From Bradysia coprophila (taxonomy: Eukaryota; Arthropoda; Insecta; Diptera; Sciaridae): 64,000 nt of DNA. Of this stretch, positions 23,960-34,300 are shown one piece after another. Positions within the stretch are counted from its first letter, which is position 1; every line of letters starts with the position of its first letter. The stretch is from positions 5,518,001-5,582,000 of the forward strand of contig NW_023503374.1 of assembly GCF_014529535.1 (NCBI RefSeq). Direction: 5' to 3'. The notes under the pieces were generated by a model that saw only the letters and a list, made by a program, of their open reading frames with translations, was not told where the DNA came from and made no database searches. The translations under genes were made by a program, and so were the position numbers.

Positions 23960-24395
23960 ACGTGTGTCCCTCCCGTGCTCACATATGGAGCGGAAACGTT
24001 AACGTTAACAAAAGCTTCCGAAAATAAATAAAGAGTTGCACAAAGAGCCAAGGAACAGAGTATGCTTGGAATTATGCTCAGAGATAGAATGACAAATCAA
24101 ATGGAACAAAAGTCGTTGATGTCATGGAAAGAATAGCATCTTTAAAGTGGAGCTGGGCTGGACATATTGCAAGAAGGACGGACTAACGTTGGACCAAAAA
24201 GCACATGAACTGGGGACCACCTAAAACACGACCTAGAGGCAGACCATTGGAGAGATGGAATAATGGTATAAAGAGAATTGCAGGCACAAATTGACAACAA
24301 GTGGCAGCAACAGATCGTTTGGAATGGAAGAAAATTGGGGAGGCCTACGTCCAACAGTGGATAGAAACAGGCTGAAAACGAAGGAGAAGAAGATT
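23960..24395 (+). mobile_element. RTE/CR1-like LINE polymerase C-terminal fragment
   Basis: With a few frame corrections the plus strand reads LTYGAETLTLTKAS, then AQRAKEQSMLGI, then RDRMTN, IASLKWSWAGHIARR, WGPPKTRPRGRPLERW and GEAYVQQWIETG. That order is characteristic of the polymerase C-terminus of RTE-like and related LINEs of insects. Several frameshifts show decay, and no other domains flank it. Confidence 0.85.
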
Positions 24396-24523
24396 GATTC
24401 TGGAAGTAGCAACTACTTCTTTAATTCACGCAGCAAGTGTGCCTATAATTTGAATTTTAAGTGAACGATTCGATGAAAAAGTGAACCGAAAAATACATTT
24501 CAATGCTTCATTGTATGAAAATG

Positions 24524-24733
24524 CAATGAAAGTAGATAAGTAGGTATGGCCAGTCCATACAAGTCGGAGCACATACGGATTTGCATGGCGCCACCGGCCA
24601 CCTCAAACGAACTCATTTCTAGTGGAAATTTGCACTAGAAATGAGTTCGTTTGAGGTGGCGCCATGCAAATCCGTATGTGCTCCGGCTAGAACAAATTTG
24701 AACGTTTGGCCATACCTATCTATTTACTTTCAT
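24524..24733. mobile_element. foldback MITE family M2, copy 1
   Basis: The ends CAATGAAAGTAGATAAGTAG and CTATTTACTTTCAT are inverted. The inner arms are nearly perfect complements (AACTCATTTCTAGTG against CACTAGAAATGAGTT, and CACATACGGATTTGCATGGC against its complement). The copy at 30152-30386 is almost identical. A small GGCCACC duplication distinguishes the left arm here. Confidence 0.9.
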
Positions 24734-25005
24734 CTACACCTGAGCACAACTGTTCTTTTTTCGAAAGAAGAAGGCTTAGCCAAATTACTCATCTCTAGTC
24801 CCGGCCATAATTATCATCTCTCTGCTAAAAAGAAAAGTCCATTGTTTGGTATCGACGTGTTATATGGACATGCTGATCCGTGAGATGAAATGATGTAAAA
24901 GGTAAAGAAGCAAACCGTGACAGTGACATGCACGCGTTGTTTTTGTTTTGATACAATTCATTCGTTTAGCCAGTTTTTGATTTGAAACGAGATTTATCAA
25001 TCAGA

Positions 25006-28000
25006 ATGGATGTTCAATTGTATCTGAGTGTCCTTGGCAAATTGAATAAAACGAGTCTATCAGGCAAGAAATGAGAAAGAATATTTTGCTTGGCACAGAA
25101 GTTATTAATTGATTCCTTTCTGTTAAAGATCCGGAAAGTTTTTTTGTTGCTAACAATATCATCATCGAAAATGAAATCATACCTTCGGCGATGCCCATTG
25201 ATTCTGATAACGTTCACAATGAAATATTATCTTCCGACCTACCCGATGGGACGTCTCAGCTGTGGAAGTATACAGTCAACATGTATCGCATTTTCATTGA
25301 CATCAAACGATTGTTGGATCGGTTGAAAATTGAGCAGTCATCAGGAACAATTGACTTGGAACATTTAGCAGTGTCAATTCAGATCTGCTGTAAGTTTGGA
25401 TTGGAACCGTACCTTCATCCTTCGATGGCGAAGAACAAATGCTTTTCCACCACCTATAGAGCAGACGATATTCGCTCCAGCGAAGAATGCTATGACCGAT
25501 TGAGCTTAGGAATGAAAACATTTTCTCAGCTGTTATTGCTGAAGGAGTTTGGTGAGCACATACAGTTTGAAGAAGTTTTGCTGACATTCCTAGCTGCAGT
25601 TTTTTCAACGACTCGAAATGATTCCCACCTCATCCATAGTATTTTGGATCAAATTTACGAAATAACTCCGGAAAAACACTTTCATACTTTGCTGATCTTG
25701 AAAAGTAATCCATCGTTGCCGGCTCACTTACAAAAAATGTTGCACAGAGAGTTGATGAAGCGATTGGTGTGTCCAAACGGATTCGAAGTGTTGTGTAAGA
25801 CACTCATCAAAACCGGTGATGATCACACCAATGACCCGATATGGAAATTGTCGTCGGCTGTTTTTGATATTGTTGGTCGTAAAGGCCACCAGAAGGAATT
25901 CTATGTAGCCGTAATCGATGGAATTTTTCAATTTTTCAAGAAGTGCATTCAATCAAAAGAACTGGAAAAGTATGTGGAAGCTTGTGTAGGAAGTCTGAGC
26001 CGGATATACGGCTTAAATATAGATGAAGTGTCTAATAAGGTAATTACGTTATTATTTGGAAGATTGGACGAATTGTACTCACCGAAAGAGATTTTCGCCG
26101 GATTCATTGCACTGGACAGTCATGAATTCACCGAACTCATCCTAATCAATTACGCATGCTTCTGCAGCTCAGTTCATGTGGCATTGCCATCGGAAATTCT
26201 AGTGCCTTACTTACGCATCTTGTGCCAAATATTTAGTCAAATCGAAGTGACGGATCTCCGTGATAAAATTGCAACGCCAATCGTACAGTGCTTACACAAT
26301 CGTGAACCGACTGAACTCAAGTCAATAATAGACTCACTGCTGTTCACGGATAATGATAATTATTTGCAATCGATGCATCCGCGAATAGTCGTTAAATCGA
26401 ACAGTCAAACCTCCGAACATAAATGTGTGGTTACTAAAGCTAGTGATTTGAATTTCTTTGATGCAAGTGAATGTCTCATAAATATCCTCAAATCGTCCGG
26501 CAACAATATATTGACCTACAACGTCTTCATTCATTTGTTCGGTATTTTGACTGACGACGGCAACACGTCTCAATCAAAGTCTGATTTGATTCAAAGCGAA
26601 GACGAACTGACTCACCTGATGTCACAGGTTTTCAAGAAACGAGTGGCTGTTTATTACACTTTATCTGAACTGATAAACCACAAGCCGCTGCACTATCAAA
26701 TCAATGAAAATTCGTCCGAAATGTTGAGCATCTGCATAACAATACTACGAAATCGCTTGACCGATCCGGACAACGGAACACAAAATGATGACCATTCAAC
26801 AGTTCTTGTTCTTTCGATAATCAAAGAATTTCTGGAAAAACTTAAATTCACACAACAATTTGACGAATTTCTCAAAATACTGCAACAGTTGAAAGCTCAA
26901 AGCGGACATAGCGAAATCGTGAATCAAATCAATTCAATTCTAGTGGCACTGAATCATTCGCCACAAACGACAACGTCGCAGTATTGTGAAAAGAGTCCTT
27001 TTGTTATGGCTAAGGAGATGTGTGAAGAATCTGAACCGCACTTGAAAGTGTATGGATTGATGCAGTTCATAAAATTGATGCGCACCGACAAGGACACGGA
27101 GACCATTAACAATAAGCATGCTGTACTGGCGATTTCATTGATTTGTTTGAGGAATGATGATAGCTATGTGTTCCTAAATTGTATTAAACTGCTGATTGTG
27201 TTATGCGATGTACTGGAGAGTGAAGTCCTTGAAATGCTGATTGCAGAATATCAATCGACGGAAAATGACGTTGACCATCGGCTCAAAATTGGAGAAGTTA
27301 TTGTGAAAGTCGTTGAAGGATTGGGTAAGTACAGCAAAATCAGGTTTGAGACCTTTTTTTGCTTCGCATACCTTCTGAAAAGTCTGCAGCGAAATGTTAG
27401 GCCAACGACTATTTCTTTAACACTTCCGCGACCATTTAATTAACGCTCCACGAAATACAATTTGGAAATTGTACATGCGAAACATATCAATCGAGCTGAA
27501 CCTCCTCTTATGTACAAATATCCAAAGGTCCACTCAAACAAGCAAACTATTTGTGTACAAATTTCGTTTTTCGAATGTTAATTTTCGGCGTAGAGAACAA
27601 TTTTCGAGTAGGACGAAGGTTAAGTGTTAATGGGATAATCAATATCAAGAACATCTATAACAAGATCATATTGTTCGCTATATTAAATCATCAGCAAGAG
27701 TTTTTCCATAAAAACATTAAATCTGTTACTTCATTTGTTCAACTTGTCCAACGTATCGCCTAGTTTTGACACAACATCTTTTACTTCATTCGTTTCACTT
27801 GATAAGTCTATACATTAAACGGTGATTATTGCTCTCTTTTTCTGTTTACTGTTGATAACAGATGAATGTAGAGAAATCACTCTCCTGTCTCTGTTGAGAA
27901 CTCTTCAATTTCAACTTAATATTTTCTTCAAATTTAAGGTCCGATGTCGTACAACTACAAGAACATTTTAATAAACTGCTTCCTTCGAGAATCAACATCA

Positions 28001-28492
28001 AATATCAATGAAGTTCGGCTATCCAGTTTATCTAACTTAAGCAGTATTTGTCGCATTCTGTCTTATCAGATACATAATTTCTTCCAAGAGGTTCGTGCGA
28101 TTAATTAAAAAAAAATCTTGATAACCCGTAATAATTCCAAATAATTTCGTTTCAAGATGATGGTAATCTTAAAATCAGTGATACAAAATGACGACTATCT
28201 ACCCGCCCGACGTTCAGCTGTAATGGTACTAACTGATGTTATTCACGGAGTGGAGAATTTACTTGATTTCCAAGAGATTCTGTTGCCAGTATATCAGACA
28301 CTTCGTGATGTAGCAAACAACGAAAGTGATCGGTCTGTTCGCATCCATGCTGAGTCAGGTTTGCAACGATTAAACAGTAAAATAAAGGATTTCCTTATTC
28401 CCAAACAAGCAGAACATAAGGAAATACAAATTTTTAATGTAAAAAATAATGAGGACAAGAAATGTCGATTCGTTGATCTTAATTTAAAATAA
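25006..28492 (+). CDS. Tango6: Tango6-like HEAT-repeat protein (RTP1/TANGO6 family)
   Basis: Exons 25006-25063, 25129-27324, 27939-28090 and 28157-28492 join in frame to about 913 residues. The protein is almost wholly helical, with repeated amphipathic helix pairs typical of HEAT/ARM folds and no enzyme motif. The C-terminal exon, with RRSAVMVLTDVIHGVENLL and IHAESGLQRLNSKIKDFL, fits the C-terminal RTP1-type domain of TANGO6, and the preceding exon, NYKNILINCFLRE followed by EVRLSSLSNLSSICRIL, fits the domain before it. In Drosophila, Tango6 was found in a screen for secretion and Golgi organisation; yeast Rtp1 takes part in assembly and import of RNA polymerase II. Exon 1 best ends in a GC donor (CAG followed by GCAAGA), restoring phase. 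The identification rests on the C-terminal part and length, so the exact family is less certain than the gene itself. Confidence 0.78.
27690..27870 (+). repeat. dispersed repeat family R1, copy D
   Basis: Two TTACTTCATTTGTT/TTACTTCATTCGTT words are followed by TGATAACAGATGAATG, all inside the 614-bp third intron of the Tango6-like gene. Confidence 0.55.
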
Positions 28493-29104
28493 ATGGTTTG
28501 GATTGACAAAACTTCTTAATTTTTTCAACATCAAGACCACTCACCCTTGCATCATCATCATAACAAAAATTCTCATTGACAATTCTCCGAACGCAAGACA
28601 ACAACGCAACGTTGAAAATAAAATAGAGAAAAAGAAATGTTGTTGATGTCTAGACAAAGTTCACACGTAAACTCGACTGTTCAACTTTTTACCCCAAGTC
28701 CTTGTCACTTGGTTTTTATTCCAACTAATTTTTTCCACTCGTTTCGCTTCCCTCGTTTAAGGATCGACTACCTCTGACTTTAAGTTTCGGAGCATACGGA
28801 ACATAACTTCTGGACTTTTGTTATGCATCGGGTAAAAAATGAGCAAAAAAAACCAAATTGACCTGTTTCATCCACGAGTCTATCATTGGTTTGATGTGTG
28901 TTGTAAAATTCTAGGTCAGAAGTGGGTCGACCAATTCCGACCCTTACACTCGTTCCACCAACATTCACACCAATAATTTTACAGAGGATTAAAGGAGAAA
29001 ATAAGTAAATCGAAGTAACAGAATCGTAATCGGCCATTCCTTCCCAAAAAGTGTTCGTGGACGTACATATTGTACTACTTAATTATATCGTACGTAGTGT
29101 AAAT
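28493..29104. other. intergenic after Tango6-like gene
   Basis: Presumed 3' UTR; AATAAA occurs at 28617-28622. An 85-codon open frame on the minus strand (28780-29037) has no recognisable family and is not called. Confidence 0.4.
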
Positions 29105-29514
29105 CAGGGCCTATTTTTGGATTTTTTTTGGATATTTTTTCCAAAATTTCCAAAAAATTGCCAAAAGTTTCCAAAAACTGCAAACGCAAACGTCTAAAAG
29201 ACGAATTTTTCACCAATTCCGAACGGTTTTGGTAACTCCTCAGCTCAGCTTTGTGTTTTAGCCGTCTCTCAATGATTTTGTTTGTTTATTGATGCTCTTA
29301 TCTTTCAAATGAATCATGCTCGACTTTGAAAGCTGATAGTGGCAAGAAACAAACAAAATAATTGAGAGTCAGCTAAAACGCAAGGCTGAGTTCAGGAGTT
29401 TCCAAAACCGTTTGAAATGGTGGAAAAATTCGGCTTTTAAACATTCGCAACTTTTGGAAATTTTTTGGAAATTTTGGAAAAAATATCCAAAAAAAATTCC
29501 AAAAATAGGCCCTG
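29105..29514. mobile_element. 410-bp foldback MITE with CAGGGCCTATTTTTGGA ends
   Basis: Both halves are complementary over nearly the full length: CAGGGCCTATTTTTGGA at the left, its complement at the right, and internal pairs such as GCTCAGCTTTGTGTTTTAGC with GCTAAAACGCAAGGCTGAG. The flanks GTGTAAAT and ATTTAAAT agree at six of eight bases, consistent with an eroded 8-bp duplication. The first nine bases agree with the MITE at 9614 (CAGGGCYTA), so both may belong to the same hAT-related superfamily. Confidence 0.82.
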
Positions 29515-29649
29515 ATTTAAATGAATAATGTTATTAAAAAATCTGAGCTCGGATAAATAATAATTTCAATTGATTTATTCATCGAGAAGGACGATCCTTA
29601 TAAAAATGTTCGTGGATATAGAACACAGCAGTTACTAATCTTGTTATAG

Positions 29650-30003
29650 AATTGAAAAAGAAGCATTTAAAAGCCATTCTGCTATTACAACTCGTCGGCA
29701 ACATGACTCCGATATCTCAGGAACTACTGAACAACTGCCGACGAACTATTGCAAGCGTTACAATAAAAGGATTACCTGAACGGTGGGTTTAATGGCGGGT
29801 GAACGAATTCAGGAAAAGCTTAGCATAATTTATATTGAAACTCAACTTATGTCAACAGTGACTACAAAAGAAGTAAACTGAAAAAATCAATTGTTTTACC
29901 GAAGTTATCAAAGTTAAGTCTGGAAGAACTAGCCAAGCGCTTATCTAGAACCGTCCATTCAGAGTATATGAAGTCGAACTTCTTGACAATTAACATATCC
30001 TAA
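29650..30003 (+). CDS. candidate two-exon gene end, unrecognised
   Basis: Exon 29650-29782 (after TTGTTATAG) and exon 29859-30003 (after TCAACAG) join in frame and stop at TAA 30001-30003. They encode KKKHLKAILLLQLVGNMTPI, then ELLNNCRRTIASVTIKGLPE and, after the junction, YKRSKLKKSIVLPKLSKLSL, all lysine-rich and mostly helical. The first exon also has a second open frame, and no start exon was found between 29515 and 29649, so this may be a gene remnant. I do not recognise the protein. Confidence 0.33.
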
Positions 30004-30151
30004 TTACAGACAAAATAGGACAGAAGTTATTTGATTGTAATTTTTCATTTCGTACTTCGTTTAAATTCATGTTTGACAGATCGTATACGCTGGAAAGCAA
30101 TTAGTATTCGGTTTAAATGTGGCAAACAATGTTTGATTAAACGAATTAACT

Positions 30152-30386
30152 CAATGAAAGTAGATAAGTAGGTATGGCCAGCAATGAAAGTAGATAAGTA
30201 GGTATGGCCAGTCCATACAAGTCGGAGCACATACGAATTTCCATGGCGCCACCTCAAACGAACTCATTTCTAGTGGAAATTTGCACTAGAAATGAGTTCG
30301 TTTGAGGTGGCGCCATGCAAATCCGTATGTGCTCCGGCTAGAACAAATTTGAACGTTTGGCCATACCTATCCATTTACTTTCATTG
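30152..30386. mobile_element. foldback MITE family M2, copy 2, with 8-bp target duplication
   Basis: Almost identical to 24524-24733. The element runs from CAATGAAAGTAGATAAG to CTTTCATTG and is flanked by AATTAACT on both sides (30144-30151 and 30387-30394). The first 30 bp are tandemly duplicated. The low divergence between the two copies suggests recent movement. Confidence 0.92.
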
Positions 30387-30739
30387 AATTAACTAATCAA
30401 TGCGGTCGTAAACAAACACTAGAAGTCTACAACCAAGCGAGCGAGTCAAAAGAGATGTAACATTTGTCCGAGTCATCATAAGACAGGACAGAGTTAATCT
30501 GTAGATGCAGAGATTATGGCCACAGTTGCACATTAATTATTTACTAGTTGAGTGCGCCTACTATATATACAGACGATTCTTTCCATTTTGAACGAAGGTC
30601 AATGGAGAAAAAGTTCAGTCTGCAGATACCTACAACCGTCCGCCGTCCGCCCAACAAATCAATAAAATCTATACTAAGGGGTTCCGGCTTCTCATTCTGC
30701 GCTTCTTCGTTCTTTCAATTGTACTTTCAAAATCTGTTC

Positions 30740-30880
30740 CTTCTTTTGTTAAAGTAATGTATAGAATATAAATCTGCTACTTCATTCGCTTAACGTAATG
30801 TTTTCTTTTATATGAGGACACACTAGGCAGAGCTCATCGATTATTTTTGTCTTCATTAGAGATAACAGATGAATAAAGCC
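30740..30880 (+). repeat. dispersed repeat family R1, copy E
   Basis: Contains AATCTGCTACTTCATTCGCT, GGCAGAGCTCATCGATTATT and AGAGATAACAGATGAATAAA in the family order. Confidence 0.55.
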
Positions 30881-30940
30881 TTTCTTTTACAATATTATCT
30901 ACAATGTGTTCTACCATGTTTACAATAGACTGTTATGATC

Positions 30941-31105
30941 AGAGCGAGAAAACCGAAGACTAGTTATTATAACTTGCCTTGGGGTACTTGTCAAAGTATT
31001 TGCTTCTCTTTCAACGTGGTACGTTGAGAGCGAGAGGACAGAAGACCAGTTTATTTTAACTTGCCTTGGGGTACTTGTCAAAATATCTTCTTCTCTTTCA
31101 TCATA
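30941..31105. repeat. 86-bp tandem duplication
   Basis: Two adjacent units begin AGAGCGAGA at 30941 and 31027 and share AACTTGCCTTGGGGTACTTG, with scattered mismatches. No coding meaning is visible; it lies 0.3 kb upstream of the gek promoter. Confidence 0.7.
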
Positions 31106-31331
31106 ACACTCTATAATATTTTTGCCACCTGAATTCAAACTCCACAAAATGTACTAGATCAACTAATGCCAAAGTATTATTCGAAAAAATGCTGTAGTAA
31201 GAACGCATTTGTCGAAAAGTTGCGCTTTTATTGTCAAAATCGAATTAGAAAAAGTTGGATCCATCAGTGAAAAATTTTGCATATTTTAATTATTATTTTT
31301 TTTCTCAATCGAAATAAAATGGATAGTCGCG

Positions 31332-31364
31332 TATAAAACAGAACGATACGATAAACAATCAGTA
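31332..31364 (+). promoter_or_regulatory. core promoter of gek: TATA box and initiator
   Basis: TATAAAA at 31332-31338 is followed by an arthropod initiator TCAGT at 31359-31363, placing the predicted start at 31361, 29 bases after the first T of the box. The first coding ATG (31400) is 39 bases downstream. Spacing and both motifs are ideal for an insect TATA-Inr promoter. Confidence 0.65.
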
Positions 31365-31399
31365 GTGCATCGAATAAAGTTGCCTATTAGCGAATCAAA

Positions 31400-34300
31400 A
31401 TGTTGGGTGAGCAAATTTTGTTTGAAAAATGAATCAATTGATTTTGTTAAAAATATATATCCACTGACAAGGCGGATGAAATGTCTCCTATAGACAAAAA
31501 AAAATCGAAGTCTTTCTCTCCCCCACAGTTGTAATATCTTAGAGTCGAATTTGGATCATGCAATTACTGAAACTCAAATTGCGAGTTGTAATGTGAAAAT
31601 TTTCTGGGTTTTTCTTTCTCTTATGCAAAGGCAATTGCAATGCAAAGACACATAAATAAAATGTTGGATATGCATGAACAATCAATCATATCCGATAGAC
31701 ATATAGATATTTTAGGTAATAATTTGACTTATTATGGTCGGTTCTATTTTTACATTGAAAACTCTGCCAAAAATTTTCCAATTTTGTTTTTTTGTTTTTT
31801 TCGTCTTAGCTCGCGTGTAGTACTGATCAAACACATAATGTTAAATGTGTGAATTTTTAGTGTATCCGTGTGGTGTAGATCATTGAAATTTGTAAATATT
31901 TTTCTTCTCGTTTTTACATTGGTGTGTCCGAGAAAGTAATTACAAAACGAATTGAGTCGCAAATAATTTTCATTTCATTGAATGTTTTTATGTGGAGCGT
32001 GTACAACTCTCCGAGTTAAACTTGACACTGCCCATTCTGAAACGTCGAAATTTGATCGGCCTGTGATTATAACTGAAATTATCCATCACAAAATTCATAA
32101 TATTCTCGAAATGCATTCTCAAATATCCCAGACAGTCAGCATAATTTCATGAGTTCATTTTTCTCTCTCTCTATGATTTTCAGGAGCCGTTTCGGGTTTA
32201 AAACGCTTACATCAACTAGATTCGCTAATTATCGAAAATGGTGAGTCCCATAGTGGCCTGCTGCTGGACGCATCCGATGCCGTCCAGGCAACGGGCAAAA
32301 AATCGGTTTCCGTTGAAGGTTTGCTGGATTGTTTACTGGTTCTGTACGACGAATGTTGCAATTCGTCGCTGCGACGGGAGAAAACCGTTTCCGATTTCAT
32401 TGATTTGGTGAAACCGATTGTGCAAGTTATCAAACGTTTACGATTGACTCGAGAGGATTTTGAAGTGGTTAAAGTGATTGGCCGCGGTGCATTCGGTGAA
32501 GTGTGTGTGGTTCGAATGATAACAACAAATCAAATATTTGCGATGAAAATATTGAACAAATGGGAAATGTTGAAGGTAAGTCGTGTTATAGTTTAGTGTT
32601 AAGGTCAAATTTGTTGTGAGGGTCAATGTAATCGTCTCAGTGCGGTGATAGATTACTTTAAATGGTTCGACTAGTGAGCTCGAACCATCAGTGCGTATTG
32701 ACGCCAGGAAATTGTGAATAGACAATTTAGAATGTTCATTCGCCAGCACCCTCAACTCCCAAATATTCACAATTCCCGAGCTCATCAACCTCAGCCTTAC
32801 TACGCTTTTCGAAATAAGTTTTCAATTTCGAATCACTCGCTGGTTCACTGAAGTTTACAACAAAGGAAACGAGTCGCAGAACTCGATTACATTCACGAAC
32901 AAAGCGAACAAGAATTTGATTGAATTTATCAGCAGAGTGGCGATTAGCGGTCAATCTATTTTAATGAAAACTTGTTATGTTTCCAATTAAAGCGTGCAGA
33001 AACAGCGTGTTTCCGAGAAGAACGTGACGTACTTGTGTTCGGCGATCGAAGATGGATAACGAACCTTCATTACGCCTTTCAAGACGAAAACAACTTGGTA
33101 AATATTCTCGTTATCAATGCAATCGACGCCCACTTAAGCTTACTAATCAAACAACACTTACAGTATCTTGTAATGGACTACTATTGCGGCGGTGACTTGT
33201 TGACTCTGTTGAGTAAATTTGAAGATCGCTTACCGGAAGATATGGCACGATTTTACATCGCTGAAATGGCATTGGCCATTGATAGTATTCACAAGCTGAA
33301 TTATGTTCATCGAGACATCAAGCCGGACAATGGTTCGTTGTTGGAAGAACTGTTTTGACAACAAATTTCAATCGATTCTTTTACAATTTCAGTTATCCTC
33401 GACGCTACCGGTCACATTCGCTTAGCTGATTTCGGATCCTGTTTGAAACTTGGAGTCGATGGAACTGTACAATCGAATGTCGCTGTTGGTACTCCAGACT
33501 ATATTTCACCGGAAATTCTGAGAGCAATGGAAGATGGTCAGGGACGATATGGGACCATTGTCGGTAAGTTAATTTGAAGACAAATAGCAAGAAAGGATTG
33601 CAATTCACGTGAAACAAATAATTTCAGATTGGTGGTCACTGGGCGTTGTCATGTACGAAATGCTGTACGGTGAAACTCCATTTTATGCCGAAAGTCTAGT
33701 CGAAACGTACGGCAAAATAATGAATCACAAAAATTGCTTTGACTTTCCACCCGAAGAAGGCACCGATTATGAAGTCAGCGACAACGCTAAAGATCTGATG
33801 CGTCGACTGATTTGTTCGCCCGACTATCGAATGGGTCGTAACGGCATTGACGACTTCAAAACACATCCCTGGTTCGACGGCATCGATTGGGATACGATAC
33901 GTTCCGGCCAGGCACCGTACATACCTGAAGTGTCCAGTCCAACGGATACGTCCAATTTCGATGTTGACGATAATGACATTCGATTGTCCGACGCTCTGCC
34001 ACCAACCACAAATTCTGCATTTACCGGCCTACATTTACCGTTCATCGGTTTCACATTCACCCAGACGAGTTGTTTGTCCGATGTGGGTAAAATAATCAGA
34101 GGAAATGAATTGAACAACGAAACAAAAACTGCAAATAGCATCCAGCAGACCGAGGAGAAACGTCTTAGTCCAGACAGTACCCGGCGGCTTCGCGACGAAA
34201 TCAATGTGTTAACGAAGCGAAATTGTGAGCTGGAAAGCCAAGTGAAAAGCTTTGAGTTTCAAGAAATGAATACGAAACCCACCCTGGATGATGTCGACGG

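Noticed and set aside
28780-29037. 85-codon open frame on the minus strand starting MADYDSVTSIYL
   Set aside because: It could be one exon of a small gene with a donor near 28862, but joined readings stop at once or change frame, and no family is recognisable.
30920-31147. 75-codon open frame with an internal LTSTPRQV repeat
   Set aside because: The repeat is simply the translation of the 86-bp tandem DNA duplication; no splice or start context.
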